Shown: positions 51,493 to 60,913, numbered from the stretch's first letter. The stretch is 64,000 nucleotides of DNA from Streptomyces pseudogriseolus (GCA_002154585.1 MUNG01000010.1:1-64000); one strand, 5' to 3'. The notes: generated by a model not told the origin, from the sequence alone. Made by a program: numbers and translations.

Positions 51493-52158
51493 TCAGTCGC
51501 GGGGGAGCACTCCCAGCAGCAGGGACGTGACGGCGAGCCGTAGCGCGTCCGGCAACTCCATGTGCAGCACGCCCAGTTCGGGCTCCTCCGCGTAGGCGGC
51601 GAGCACACTGGGCGGCGGCGGAACGTACGTGTCCAGGGCGCCCGCCACGGCCAGGGCCATCAGGCAGAAGTTCTCCGCGGCGTCACCGATCTCGGGCACG
51701 TGGCCGCGCAGCAGCTCGGCCATGGTCGCGAGCCTCGCGATGGACGCCCGCTTGTGCCGCTTGACGACCTCGACCGAGACGTTGCGTTCGAGAACGCCGC
51801 CCTGCGCGCCGAACAGGTCACACAGCACCGTGCGCTCCGCGAGCGACCGGCTGATCACCTCGGCCGCCTGGCGTGCCCGCACCTCCGGTGCCGCTCCCGC
51901 GTCGACCTCCCGGGCCAGTTCGTCCGCCAGCGCCTCCAGCCAGCTGCCCAGGAAGTCGTCGAGCAGTTCCAGCAGCACCGCCTCGCGCGACTCGAAGTAG
52001 CGCAGGACGTTGGACTTGGCCAGGCCCACGCGCCGGCTGAGCCCGTTGAGACTGACCTCGGCCACCGGCATCTCGTCGAGCATCGCGGCCGCCGTGTCCA
52101 GGATCGCCCGGCGGCGTATCGCCCGCTGCTCCTCGCTTCGCGCCCGCTTGAAGGTCAT
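51493..52158 (-). CDS. TetR-family regulator divergent from an SDR gene
   Basis: 221 residues. The N-terminal helix-turn-helix is RAILDTAAAMLDEMPVAEVS, then LAKSNVLRYFESREAVLLEL. The larger C-terminal domain resembles TetR proteins that pair with short-chain dehydrogenases. Three copies of AGACCnnnGGTCT lie between its start and the SDR, one inside the SDR promoter spacer, so it very likely represses the SDR gene and itself. Confidence 0.93.
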   Translation of the reverse strand: MTFKRARSEEQRAIRRRAILDTAAAMLDEMPVAEVSLNGLSRRVGLAKSNVLRYFESREAVLLELLDDFLGSWLEALADELAREVDAGAAPEVRARQAAEVISRSLAERTVLCDLFGAQGGVLERNVSVEVVKRHKRASIARLATMAELLRGHVPEIGDAAENFCLMALAVAGALDTYVPPPPSVLAAYAEEPELGVLHMELPDALRLAVTSLLLGVLPRD

Positions 52159-52176
52159 GTCCGCAGTCTAGCTTAC

Positions 52177-52242
52177 AGACCATCGGTCTCTTGACATCAT
52201 ACCGCCGGTCTCTTACGTTCGTTGATAACAGACCAACGGTTC
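52177..52242. promoter_or_regulatory. Three TetR operators (AGACC-3-GGTCT)
   Basis: AGACCATCGGTCT (52177-52189, perfect), ATACCGCCGGTCT (52199-52211) and AGACCAACGGTTC (52230-52242). Their starts are 22 and 31 bp apart. Confidence 0.75.
52191..52219 (+). promoter_or_regulatory. Housekeeping-type promoter of the SDR gene
   Basis: TTGACA-17 bp-TACGTT. The middle operator occupies the spacer, so repressor binding would block RNA polymerase. Confidence 0.7.
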
Positions 52243-52264
52243 CTTAAAGCTTCAGGAGTGCGTC

Positions 52265-53164
52265 ATGAGTGAGAAGTGGGACGAGCGGAACATCCCCGAC
52301 CAACACGGCCGGGTGGCGATCGTGACCGGCGCGAACACCGGGCTGGGCTTCGAGACGGCGAGGATGCTCGCCGAGCGGGGCGCCCGGGTGGTCCTGGCCG
52401 TCCGGGACGTCGAGAAGGGCAAGCAGGCCGCCGCCCGCATCCACGGCGACGTCGGCGTCCAGGCCCTCGACCTGGCCTCCCTCGACTCGATCCGGTCGGC
52501 GGCGGCCGACCTGCGCGCCCTGCATCCGCGCATCGACCTGCTGATCAACAACGCGGGCGTGATGTACCCGCCGAAGCGGACCACCGCCGACGGCTTCGAG
52601 CTGCAGTTCGGCACGAACCACCTGGGCCACTTCGCCCTCACCGGCCTGCTGCTCGACCGGCTCCTCGACGTCCCCGGCTCCCGCGTCGTCACGGTCAGCA
52701 GCGTCGGCCACCGCATCCGCGCCGCCATCCACTTCGACGACCTGCAGTGGGAGCGCTCGTACAGCCGCGTCGGCGCGTACGGCCAGTCGAAGCTGGCCAA
52801 CCTGATGTTCACGTACGAACTGCAGCGCCGGCTCGCGCGGCACGGCGCCACGGTCGCGGTGGCCGCGCACCCCGGCGTCTCCAACACCGAACTGCTCCGC
52901 AACTCGCCCGCCGCGTTCCGCCTGCCGATCACCTGGCTCGCGCCGCTGATCACCCAGAATGCCACGATGGGCGCCCTGCCCACGCTGCGCGCCGCCACCG
53001 GTCCCGACGTACGCGGCGGCCAGTACTACGGCCCCAGCGGCTTCCAGGAGGTCCGCGGCCACCCGACACTGGTGCGGTCCAGCCGCGACTCCCATGACCG
53101 GGCCGTGCAGCAGCGCCTGTGGACCGTCTCCGAGGAACTCACGGGCGTGACGTTCCCCGTGTGA
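52265..53164 (+). CDS. Short-chain dehydrogenase/reductase (retinol-dehydrogenase-like)
   Basis: 299 residues. The cofactor motif TGANTGLGFETARMLAERGA, the NNAGVM motif, and the catalytic YGQSKLAN (Tyr-x-x-x-Lys) are all intact. The Arg after GA (RDVEKG) suggests NADP preference. This subgroup is annotated as protochlorophyllide-reductase- or retinol-dehydrogenase-like and acts on unknown carbonyl compounds. It is controlled from a consensus-like promoter with three TetR operators. Confidence 0.93.
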   Translation: MSEKWDERNIPDQHGRVAIVTGANTGLGFETARMLAERGARVVLAVRDVEKGKQAAARIHGDVGVQALDLASLDSIRSAAADLRALHPRIDLLINNAGVMYPPKRTTADGFELQFGTNHLGHFALTGLLLDRLLDVPGSRVVTVSSVGHRIRAAIHFDDLQWERSYSRVGAYGQSKLANLMFTYELQRRLARHGATVAVAAHPGVSNTELLRNSPAAFRLPITWLAPLITQNATMGALPTLRAATGPDVRGGQYYGPSGFQEVRGHPTLVRSSRDSHDRAVQQRLWTVSEELTGVTFPV

Positions 53165-53178
53165 CGGCACAGCCGGCC

Positions 53179-54075
53179 TCATCCCAGGCCCAGCACCTCC
53201 ATCGTGTGCTCGGCCATCCGCCGCTCGCCCAGGGCGTTCGGGTGGACGGGCACCGGACTGGTGCCGAACAGCAGGGGCTCGATCCAGCGCGTGCCGAGGG
53301 GCGTGCACGCGTCGTGGCCGTCGGAGACCTCGGCGAAGTCGACGAAGGTCGCGCCCGTCTCCTCGCTGGCGCGCTCCACCGCCGCGTTCAGGTGGGTCTG
53401 CACGTCACGCAGGTACGGCACGTCACCGGCGGCGACCGGCAGCTTCAGGTAGCACGACGGGTCGGCCTGCGCCGGGGTGATCCAGGGATAACCCAGCACC
53501 GCCACACGGGCGTTGGGCGCCTTGGCGCGCACGGCCCGCAGGGCGCTCTTCAGCGCCGGGTACGTGTTCTTCTCGATCTGGTCGGTGAAGGTCGTGCCGT
53601 ACAGGTCCTTGCACGGGCTGCCCTTGCCCGCGGTGAGCAGCCCCGCGCTGCCGCAGGCCGTGATGGCGTTGATGAAGGTGCCGTTGTCGTTGCCGCCGAT
53701 CGTCAGCGTCACCAGGTCGGTGTCCGCGCCGAGCGCGTTCACCTGCGGCGGGACGCCTAGGTACTGCGACGAGGTGAAGTCCTTGGTCTCGGCGGCGCCG
53801 CAGGTCACGTCCTTGAGGCGGGCGCCCGTCCGGTCCGCGATCACGTGCGGATAGTTCGCCGTGGAGCGCAGGCACAGGAGGTTACTCGTGTCCACGGGCA
53901 GGACGCCGGAGCCGGCGCTGTAGCTGTCGCCGAGGGCGACGTACCGGAGCGGGTCGGACGACGCCTGGGCCGTGCCGCCGGCCGTGACGCTCAGGGCGAG
54001 CACACCGGCCAGCGCGACTGATGCGCTCATGACATTGCGACACGTGACATGACGGCGCGAGACATGCTTCTGCAT
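53179..54075 (-). CDS. Secreted SGNH-hydrolase esterase/lipase
   Basis: 298 residues from ATG 54075, after GGAAAGGG. The signal peptide runs to about residue 38 (ending GGTAQAS). The SGNH blocks are present: YVALGDSYSAGSGV (Ser), GAAETKDF (Gly), TIGGNDNGTF (Asn) and VPVHPNALGERRMAEH (Asp/His). Paired cysteines (LLCLRS/VTCGAA, ITACGS/SPCKD, SCYL/DACT) match the three disulfides of the Streptomyces scabies/S. rimosus type esterases. It is likely an extracellular esterase. Confidence 0.93.
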   Translation of the reverse strand: MQKHVSRRHVTCRNVMSASVALAGVLALSVTAGGTAQASSDPLRYVALGDSYSAGSGVLPVDTSNLLCLRSTANYPHVIADRTGARLKDVTCGAAETKDFTSSQYLGVPPQVNALGADTDLVTLTIGGNDNGTFINAITACGSAGLLTAGKGSPCKDLYGTTFTDQIEKNTYPALKSALRAVRAKAPNARVAVLGYPWITPAQADPSCYLKLPVAAGDVPYLRDVQTHLNAAVERASEETGATFVDFAEVSDGHDACTPLGTRWIEPLLFGTSPVPVHPNALGERRMAEHTMEVLGLG

Positions 54076-54217
54076 GTGATCCCTTTCCGGAGGGAGGGCG
54101 GAGCTGCGGGTGCGGGGGCTGCGAAGGCTGCGGGCGCGGCGGGCGGGAAAGAGTGCCTGGTCGAGCGGTTACCAGCTGGTTCTACCGTCAAGTAATGTGC
54201 AGCCGCCCCGAGCGGGA

Positions 54218-54232
54218 GTCAACATTGTTGAC
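54218..54232. promoter_or_regulatory. Palindrome GTCAAC-ATT-GTTGAC
   Basis: A perfect inverted repeat about 95 bp before the TetR start at 54327, in the region divergent from the esterase gene; candidate autoregulatory operator. Confidence 0.5.
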
Positions 54233-54326
54233 CGAACTTCTCGAAACACACACGCAGTCCGCGTCCGCCCCCCGTGAACGTGTGAACGCGCAGTCGCGAA
54301 GCACGGCGCCGCCTATCCTGACCCGC

Positions 54327-54902
54327 ATGCTGCAGACCGGCTCCCGCGTCTCGACCCGCGAGTTCATCCACTCGGCCGCCGCCCGGCTGTTCCGGACCAG
54401 CGGCTGTGCACGGACCACCGTCCGCCGGATCGCCGCCGAGGCCGGCACGGACCCCGCCCTGGTGATCCGTCACTTCAGGAGCAAGGAACTGCTGTTCCTG
54501 GGGACGATGCACATGACGCTCGACCTCGGACCGCTGTTCGACGCACCGCTGGACCGCCTGGGCGAACGCCTCGCCGAACTCCTCCTCGACCTCGGCGGCT
54601 CGGCACGCGGCGTCTTCCTCGCGCTGGTGCACGGCGGCGACGAGCCGCACATCCGCGACCGGCTGAGGGACACGCACGAGCACCTCTTCGTCGAACCCCT
54701 GCGCCGCCGGCTGACCGGCCCCGACGCCGACCTCCGCGCGCGAACGGCGGCCGCCGTAGCGGGAGGACTCCTCTACGCCCTGTGGGTCGCCGAGGACCAT
54801 GTCCTGCTCCGCCTGGACCGCACGGAACTGGTGTCGCGGTACGGCACCCTGCTCCAGGAGGTGCTGACTCCCCGGGGCTCCCTGGTTTCCCAAGTCCTCT
54901 AG
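54327..54902 (+). CDS. TetR-family regulator
   Basis: 191 residues from ATG 54327; the frame is open upstream to 54153, but the palindrome lies there and no ribosome site supports the longer form. The helix-turn-helix reads FIHSAAARLFRTSGCARTTVRRIAAEAG then DPALVIRHFRSKELLFL (cited in parts). The C-terminal domain is of TetR_C type. It is divergent from the secreted esterase, which it may control. Confidence 0.88.
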   Translation: MLQTGSRVSTREFIHSAAARLFRTSGCARTTVRRIAAEAGTDPALVIRHFRSKELLFLGTMHMTLDLGPLFDAPLDRLGERLAELLLDLGGSARGVFLALVHGGDEPHIRDRLRDTHEHLFVEPLRRRLTGPDADLRARTAAAVAGGLLYALWVAEDHVLLRLDRTELVSRYGTLLQEVLTPRGSLVSQVL

Positions 54903-55071
54903 ACGGCCCGCTGTATCTTCCCGGCAGCCGCCTTGATCGCTTCTTGTCACCGCGCCGGCCGGCAGTCGCAGCCGGTCGGAGTGGGCCGATCCCACGCAGG
55001 GGCCCGCCGCCGTCAGCACCCGGGCGCGCGGAGAACTCGGGTGCGTCCGCCCCGGGAAGCTGCGAGCATGT

Positions 55072-55560
55072 GTGGCCGTGAAAACTGACGTGGAGACCAA
55101 CGACGTTGTCGTCCGCCGTGCGGCCGGTTCCGATGCCGTCGCCGTGGCCGAGGTGTGGCTGCGTTCCTTCGCGGCGGCGCTGCCGAGTGTGCGCCGGGCG
55201 CATACGGACGACGAGGTGCGGGCGTGGATCCGCGAGGTGGTCGTTCCCTGCCGGGAGACGTGGGTGGCGACGGTGGACGAGACGGTCGTCGCGATGATGG
55301 TGCTGGACGGCGAGGACCTGGACCAGCTCTACGTAGACCCCGCCTGGCACGGCAGGGGCATCGGAGGACGCCTCGTGGACCTGGCGAAGGAGCGGAGCCC
55401 GTCAGGACTGACGCTGTGGACGTTCCAGGTCAACGAGGCGGCGCGTGGCTTCTACGAGCGACAGGGTTTCGTCGCGGCGGAGTGGACCGACGGCCGGCAG
55501 AACGAGGAACGGGAGCCGGACGTCCGGTACGTGTGGGGCCCAAGGCCGGCCGTGGCGTGA
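55072..55560 (+). CDS. GNAT-family N-acetyltransferase
   Basis: 162 residues from GTG 55072 (a second GTG at 55078 is possible). The GNAT pattern is complete: VVRRAAGSDAVAVAEVWLRSF, DQLYVDPAWHGRGIGGRLVDLA (acetyl-CoA loop) and FQVNEAARGFYERQGFV. Substrate unknown. Its stop codon is 3 bp from the stop of the convergent RidA-like gene. Confidence 0.92.
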   Translation: MAVKTDVETNDVVVRRAAGSDAVAVAEVWLRSFAAALPSVRRAHTDDEVRAWIREVVVPCRETWVATVDETVVAMMVLDGEDLDQLYVDPAWHGRGIGGRLVDLAKERSPSGLTLWTFQVNEAARGFYERQGFVAAEWTDGRQNEEREPDVRYVWGPRPAVA

Positions 55561-55563
55561 AGG

Positions 55564-55974
55564 TCAGCCGGGCAGCGCCGCGGTCAGGTCGACCTCGACC
55601 AGCTGCCCGGAGAAGCCGAGTTGGGTGACCCCCAGCAGTGTGCTCGCGGTGGTGAACGCCGGTCCGATGACCGAGGCGTTCAGGCGTCGCCAGGCTGCGC
55701 CCAGGACCGGCTCACCGTCGCAGACGACGTAGATCACCGTGCGGACGACATGCTCCGGCCCGGCGCCCACCGCGTTCAGGGCAGCGAGGGCGTTGGCCGC
55801 GACCTGGTCGATCTGGGTGTCCAGATCACCCGGTCCCACGAGCTCCCCGGCCGGGTCGAGCGGCACCTGCCCCGCCAGATAGGCCGTCCGTCCCGTCTCC
55901 ACGACGGTGATGTGGTGGTACCCCGGCGTCGCGTGCAGCTGAGGCGGATTGATGCGCGTGATCGGACCCGTCAT
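55564..55974 (-). CDS. RidA-family (YjgF/UK114) protein
   Basis: 136 residues from ATG 55974; an in-frame extension to 56016 is weaker. Recognised from TAYLAGQVPLDPAGELVGPGDLDTQ (cited in part: AYLAGQVPLD), the arginine in VVRTVIYVV and the FTTASTLLGVTQLGFSG end. RidA proteins form trimers that hydrolyse reactive enamines/imines. The conserved active-site arginine is present. It is transcribed alone. Confidence 0.9.
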   Translation of the reverse strand: MTGPITRINPPQLHATPGYHHITVVETGRTAYLAGQVPLDPAGELVGPGDLDTQIDQVAANALAALNAVGAGPEHVVRTVIYVVCDGEPVLGAAWRRLNASVIGPAFTTASTLLGVTQLGFSGQLVEVDLTAALPG

Positions 55975-56046
55975 GGGCGCGAGTCTCTCGACGGATCCGC
56001 CCCTGGCGCATCCCATTTTTCCCGGCGTGCGTCGGCTGCCGTGGTC

Positions 56047-56255
56047 TCAGTCGCCGTGGCTCAAGGCGCGGTCGACGAGGTCGTGCATAGCGTTCTCCTG
56101 GCGGGCCGCGGTCTCCGGACCGGCGGAGCGGCTGTGCACGGAGACGGTGACGGCGCGCCGGCCGTCCATCGTCGTCGCCGCCTGCACGACGTACCCGAAG
56201 CCGCTCCCGCCGTGCCCCAGGTGGCCGCCGCAGCGAGGGCGCGGACATCCATCCC
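56047..56255 (-). pseudogene. 3' remnant of a serine hydrolase (beta-lactamase family) gene
   Basis: The minus strand reads GHLGHGGSGFGYVVQAA, the HGG-box region of class C-like hydrolases, then VTVSVHSRSAGPETAARQEN to TGA 56047-56049. There is no upstream portion; the lanC stop lies at 56267. Confidence 0.6.
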
Positions 56256-56266
56256 CTCAGCGTCCG

Positions 56267-57640
56267 TCACGCCAGCAGCAGCGGCATGTCCCAGTCGGCC
56301 GGCGTGCCGTCCACCGCGTACGAGTCCAGCGCCAGCGCGACACCGGCGGCGCCGTCCAGATAGCCGGACACGTCGGAACCGAACGGCACCTTCGTCATCG
56401 TGAACCGCAGTCCGAACGGCAGCGCCGGGTCGAACGCGGACAGGAGTTCGGCGGCGATGTCGTCCCGCAGCCCGCTCAGCCGCGGATCCTGCCACTCCTC
56501 GTCGAGCCGGCCGAGCTGGTGCAGTGCCCCGGCCCAACCGTGGCACAGCGCATGGTCGTTGATCCCCCAGTCACTGCGGGGGAGGGCGAGCAGCCGGTCC
56601 ACCGAGGCGCGGGCGAGGTCCGAGAAGTCCGTCCGGCCGAGCGCCCGCCCGGCCAGTTGCAGCGCGCGGGACACCCCGGGAGCGCCGTAGCACCAGGCCG
56701 GCCACCTGGCGGGTCCCTCGTAGGCGGCGGAGCCGCGCTGCCACTCGGCGAAGGACAGGTGGCCGGGCCAGAAGACGCCGTGCCGGTCCGTCACCGCCCA
56801 GGTCCGCAGCAGGCCGGCCGTCGCCTCCATCGCGTCCTGCTGCCCCGGCACCCGCACGCCGTGCTCCCACGCCAGGGCCAACAACGCGAGAGGCCCTGCG
56901 ACGCCGTGCGACAGGCCGAGGTTGAGATGACCGCCGGGGAACGCCCGCTCCGAACCGGTCCGGGGCGCGTCCAGGGCCCACCAGCGCGGCACCTGCACGC
57001 CGTGGTGCCGCACGGTGCCCAGCGACAGACGTACGAGGTAGCGGAGTACCGCCGTCAGCGGCTCCTCGCAGGTCTCCGCACGGGCCAGCAGATAGCGGCC
57101 CACTCCGGTCAGTCCACGGACCACCTCGTAGTGCCCGATGGTGGGCAACGGCCGGTCCTCGACCGGCGGCAGAACGGTCCGTACGAGATCGCGCTGGTAG
57201 GCGTCGAACCGCTCCAGCGCGGAGACGTATCCGCCGGTGGTGCGATGGGCGACCAGCACGGCGAACGCCAGCGCACCCGGCCCCTTGAAGATCCCGCTCG
57301 CCGCCGCGGCCCCGCCCGAGACAGCGCGTGTGCCCGTCGTCAGGTATGCGTGGGCGCGCGGAACCTGCCGCGCCGCGTCCCGGGCGGCCCCCGCGAAGGC
57401 GAGCGCCAGTCCGGGACTGCCGCTGCCCAGCGTCAGTTCGGCCCAGACCGGCTCCGCGCGCCCGTCGTCCGCGGCCTCGGCCGGGATGCGCGTGGCCGCC
57501 ATGGTGGCGGCGGGATCGGACAGCCGGTCCAGGATCTCGGCGGACACGGCGCCGGCTCGCTCCCGCAGTCCCTGAGCAGTGCCACGGCTCGCGAACCCCC
57601 GAGTGCCGCCACCGCCGGTCACGTCCGTCGCCCCGCTCAT
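56267..57640 (-). CDS. LanC-type lanthionine cyclase
   Basis: 457 residues. Its ATG overlaps the lanB stop (ATGA), so translation is coupled. The alpha/alpha-barrel cyclase signature is present: zinc ligands Cys in PAWCYGAPGV and Cys-His in ALCHGWAGALHQ, and the catalytic-type His in LGLSHGVAGPLALL. It should add cysteine thiols to the Dha/Dhb residues made by LanB to form (methyl)lanthionine rings in the precursor coded at 60970. It is the last gene of the lanABC operon. Confidence 0.92.
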   Translation of the reverse strand: MSGATDVTGGGGTRGFASRGTAQGLRERAGAVSAEILDRLSDPAATMAATRIPAEAADDGRAEPVWAELTLGSGSPGLALAFAGAARDAARQVPRAHAYLTTGTRAVSGGAAAASGIFKGPGALAFAVLVAHRTTGGYVSALERFDAYQRDLVRTVLPPVEDRPLPTIGHYEVVRGLTGVGRYLLARAETCEEPLTAVLRYLVRLSLGTVRHHGVQVPRWWALDAPRTGSERAFPGGHLNLGLSHGVAGPLALLALAWEHGVRVPGQQDAMEATAGLLRTWAVTDRHGVFWPGHLSFAEWQRGSAAYEGPARWPAWCYGAPGVSRALQLAGRALGRTDFSDLARASVDRLLALPRSDWGINDHALCHGWAGALHQLGRLDEEWQDPRLSGLRDDIAAELLSAFDPALPFGLRFTMTKVPFGSDVSGYLDGAAGVALALDSYAVDGTPADWDMPLLLA

Positions 57641-60600
57641 CGACCGCTCTCGCTCCCGTTGCCGTCCGTGCCCGCGCCCGCGTCCGTGCCCGCGCCCGCG
57701 CCCGCGTCCGTGCCCACGCCCGCGCCCGCGTCCGTGCCCACGCCCCCGCCGCCGTGCCGCCGTCGCCCGAGGTGACCGCGTACCGCGCCCCGCAGCACCG
57801 CGTATCCCCGCGCCTCCGCCGACCGGTCGATGCCGAACCCGCGGTTGTGCCGCATGTGCAGCAGCGACAACAGCGCCTCGTCGCGGTCGGCCTCCGGTGC
57901 GGAGAGGAGCAGCCGGCCGTACGCACGTGGCTCGGGCGACTCGGTCCACAGTGCACCGAGCGCGGGCGCCCGCAGCGCTTCCGCGGCCGCCGCGACCACG
58001 CTCCCCGGCGTGATCAGCCGGTCGGCGAGGGCACGGTGCCGCTGGTAGACCTCGTGCTCCTCGGTCTTGGTGAACATCCGGTCGACCCAGCCGCACCAGT
58101 CCCAGTCCCCGAGGGACTCCAGAAGCACCGCGTGACCGAGCCCGGCGAGCACGTCCGCGGGGAGAGCCCGCCCCGGGGCCCGTGCGGCACGCACCTGCAC
58201 GATCGCCGACAGGCTGTCGGTGCGGAAGAGGCGCTCGGCGGCCTCCTGAAGGGCCTCGCCCCCGTACCGGTCGCTCTCGGGCCGGTAGGTGTCGACGGTC
58301 ATCGCACGCAGGGCCCCGCTCTCGACGAGCATGCGCGACGCTCGGCCGAGCGCGGGCAGCACCCGGCTGTTCAACGCCTCGCTGTCGCCGTGGAAACGCA
58401 GCCGCAGATGCGGCTCGGGATCCCGGTACCGCACGAAGAACCAACGGTCGACGTCGTCCTCGATCTCGGTGAGCACGGCGGGGAGATGATCCGCGAGCAG
58501 GCTTTCGTGGGCCGACGGCTCCGCGTACCACTTGACGAACAGCCAGTCCTCGCCCGGCAGATGGAACCGGGTGGGAGCCCGCCTGACCGGTGGCGCGGAC
58601 CGCGCCCGCTCCCCGCCCGTCGTCTCCGCCGCATCGCCGGACGGCCGCGCCCCGGCGAGGGGCACCACGATCTCCGTGCTGTGACCGCCGTTCCAGCCGA
58701 GCCCCGCGCCCTCGGCCGTCATGTCCTCGTAGAGGACGAACCGAGGCTGTGGAGCGGTCAGTTCGGCGCGCAGGAGATCACGGTCCCAGCGGTCGCGCAG
58801 ATCGACGGGGTACATCTGGTCGTTGCGCGCGATCTGCAGCCGGTCCGGTACGGCGAGACGCCGCCGCCAGGCGTCGAGGCCCCGCTCCCACACCTCGGCG
58901 CCCTTGGCGCGGGCCGCGTCCCGCAGCCGGCGCCCGGGCAGCCACCGTTTCGGCATCACCACCACCCTGCCGCACCGCACACGCGGCAGATACGGCAGGG
59001 TGTCGTGCCCGGCCCAGTCCCAGCCCGACCACACCCGCGGCCGAGCCGTCGCCAGATCCATCAGGAACCGGGCCACCGGCGGAGCCTGCGCGTCCAGGGC
59101 CAGCATGTGCGGCAGCACCGGCCGGACCGGGCGCCCGCTCTCCGGGTGCAGCAGGCGCAGGCCGTCCGAACCGGCGGCGACGAGCAGCGAGCGCCAGTCC
59201 AGACAGCGGGGGTCGTCCCGGTCGTCGGGCACACCGACAGGAATCCGGTACGGCAGCAGCCGCGGCACCTGCACGATGTTCAGTCCGCGCGGCTCCCGGG
59301 GCAGCAGCTCCACCTGCGCCGCCAGCACGTCGCCGTCGCAAGCGCCGGACGTCTCGGCGGCCAGCCGCGTCAGTTCGGCGGTGAGGCCGGCGGCCTCCGC
59401 GAAGCGGCCCGCGGTGGCGCCGGCCGCCCAGGCGCCGATGTGCGGGCTGCCGAGCAGACGGAAGTCGCCGCGGTCCAGAGCGCCGATGCTCTCGGCGAGC
59501 ACCTGGAAGCAGAGTTCGAGACCGCGCGGCGGCGTGGCCTCGGGATCGTGCCGGGCGACATCGGCGAGACGCCGTACGACCTCGTCGGTCAGCACCAGGT
59601 CGCCGCCGGACAGGACGGCCTCCTGGATCAGCTCCCCGACCAGCGCCCGACGCGGGGCGTCCGCCTCGTCGCCGGGCCCGCTGCGCGCGTACGTCGGCTC
59701 CGCGCCGTACTCGGGAGGCAGACCGAGGCCGCGGTGCGGGTCGGCCAACTCGCCGAGCGGCACGGCGGAGGCGGTGCCGTACCGCTCGATGAAACGGTCG
59801 CGGTAGTCCCGCATGTACGCGAGCGTCGTCCACTCCGGGGTGATCGCCCAGATCGCGCCCGCGTACCGGCGCACCTCCTCACCGACGGCGTCCGGCAGGA
59901 CGAAGTCGCCGGGGATGTGCAGATCCACGTGCACGGGCGGTCTGGCGTCCGCGTCGCCGCCCGTGCCGGGGACGTCCAGCCGGCGTACCGCGTCCAGCAG
60001 TTGACGCCAGGAGTCGCCGCCCAGGCCCGGATCGTCCTCCTGATGCCGGGCACAGGCCGTCCGGATGTCCCGCAGCGCCCGCGCGTCGCCGGGCAGCGCC
60101 TCGTCGAGCACCGCCTCGATGCCGTCCAGCAGCGCGGCGTCGATGCGGTGCGGGGTGATCGAGGTGAGCAGAAAGCCGTGCCGGACGAGCTCGGCGAGTT
60201 GACGGTCGAGCCGCCCGGCGTCCAGCGACGGGAAACGCGCGGTGAGCGAGTCGAGCAGCTCGCCGTACGCCACCGGGGTCCGGGCCCGCTCGCGGACCGC
60301 GCCGACCAGCGCGTTGTCCCGCACCGACTGCTCCTGTCCGCCGGTACGCAGATGCAGCCGCCCGTCCCGCAGGACACACAGGTCGTTGAGGACCACGTCC
60401 ACGCGCCGGCGTACGGAGGGCTCGGCGAGCCAGGCCAGCACCCGGCGCCGCAGCCACGCCCCGTCGAGCCGGACCGCGACCTCACCGGTCTCCGGTTCCG
60501 CCTTCGCCGCGCAACCGAAACGTGCCGTGCCCACACCCGCGAACAGACCGAACGGCGTCGGACGCGCGGCGGCCCGGCGGGCGTACCGCGTCAGGGTGCG

Positions 60601-60879
60601 AGCGGCGCTCAACGTCCGTTTCCGGCCCAGCGCGGCCACGCCCTCGTCGCTGGTCAGACGGTCCAGACCGAGCGCCAGGGAGCCGCTGGCCACCCGGACC
60701 GCCTGGCCGAGCAGGGGATCGGCGGCGAGTCGCCGTGCTCCGGGCACCGGATCGGCGGCGTCGACGCCCGCCAGGGCGGTGCCGCGCGGCCGGCTCGCCA
60801 TACGGACGAGCACGGGCTCCCTTACGTCGAATACGTCGCATGCTGCCAACGCCTGATGCGGTACGGACTCCGCCGCCAC
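57637..60879 (-). CDS. LanB-type lanthipeptide dehydratase (full-length, class I)
   Basis: 1080 residues from GTG 60879 (CGAGGAG upstream). The N-terminal ~750 residues form the glutamylation domain (YARRAAARPTPFGLFAGVGTA, LNIVQVPRLLPYR, RLQIARNDQMYPVDL). The C-terminal ~260 form the SpaB_C glutamate-elimination domain (DWLFVKWYAEPSAHESLLAD, WFFVRYRDPEPHLRLRFHG). Class I LanB uses glutamyl-tRNA to dehydrate Ser/Thr. Both halves are in one protein, unlike split thiopeptide or FxLD systems. The last ~35 residues are low-complexity VGTDAGAG repeats just before lanC. Confidence 0.93.
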   Translation of the reverse strand: MAAESVPHQALAACDVFDVREPVLVRMASRPRGTALAGVDAADPVPGARRLAADPLLGQAVRVASGSLALGLDRLTSDEGVAALGRKRTLSAARTLTRYARRAAARPTPFGLFAGVGTARFGCAAKAEPETGEVAVRLDGAWLRRRVLAWLAEPSVRRRVDVVLNDLCVLRDGRLHLRTGGQEQSVRDNALVGAVRERARTPVAYGELLDSLTARFPSLDAGRLDRQLAELVRHGFLLTSITPHRIDAALLDGIEAVLDEALPGDARALRDIRTACARHQEDDPGLGGDSWRQLLDAVRRLDVPGTGGDADARPPVHVDLHIPGDFVLPDAVGEEVRRYAGAIWAITPEWTTLAYMRDYRDRFIERYGTASAVPLGELADPHRGLGLPPEYGAEPTYARSGPGDEADAPRRALVGELIQEAVLSGGDLVLTDEVVRRLADVARHDPEATPPRGLELCFQVLAESIGALDRGDFRLLGSPHIGAWAAGATAGRFAEAAGLTAELTRLAAETSGACDGDVLAAQVELLPREPRGLNIVQVPRLLPYRIPVGVPDDRDDPRCLDWRSLLVAAGSDGLRLLHPESGRPVRPVLPHMLALDAQAPPVARFLMDLATARPRVWSGWDWAGHDTLPYLPRVRCGRVVVMPKRWLPGRRLRDAARAKGAEVWERGLDAWRRRLAVPDRLQIARNDQMYPVDLRDRWDRDLLRAELTAPQPRFVLYEDMTAEGAGLGWNGGHSTEIVVPLAGARPSGDAAETTGGERARSAPPVRRAPTRFHLPGEDWLFVKWYAEPSAHESLLADHLPAVLTEIEDDVDRWFFVRYRDPEPHLRLRFHGDSEALNSRVLPALGRASRMLVESGALRAMTVDTYRPESDRYGGEALQEAAERLFRTDSLSAIVQVRAARAPGRALPADVLAGLGHAVLLESLGDWDWCGWVDRMFTKTEEHEVYQRHRALADRLITPGSVVAAAAEALRAPALGALWTESPEPRAYGRLLLSAPEADRDEALLSLLHMRHNRGFGIDRSAEARGYAVLRGAVRGHLGRRRHGGGGVGTDAGAGVGTDAGAGAGTDAGAGTDGNGSESGR
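57664..57745. repeat. 18/24-bp tandem repeats at the 3' end of lanB
   Basis: GTCCGTGCCCACGCCCGCGC-type units of 24 bp with one 18-bp unit. They encode AGAGVGTD octads on the minus strand; unit length varies by 6 bp. Confidence 0.85.
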
Positions 60880-60913
60880 GTGTGTGCTCTCCTCGCCGCC
60901 GTCGTACGGAAGA

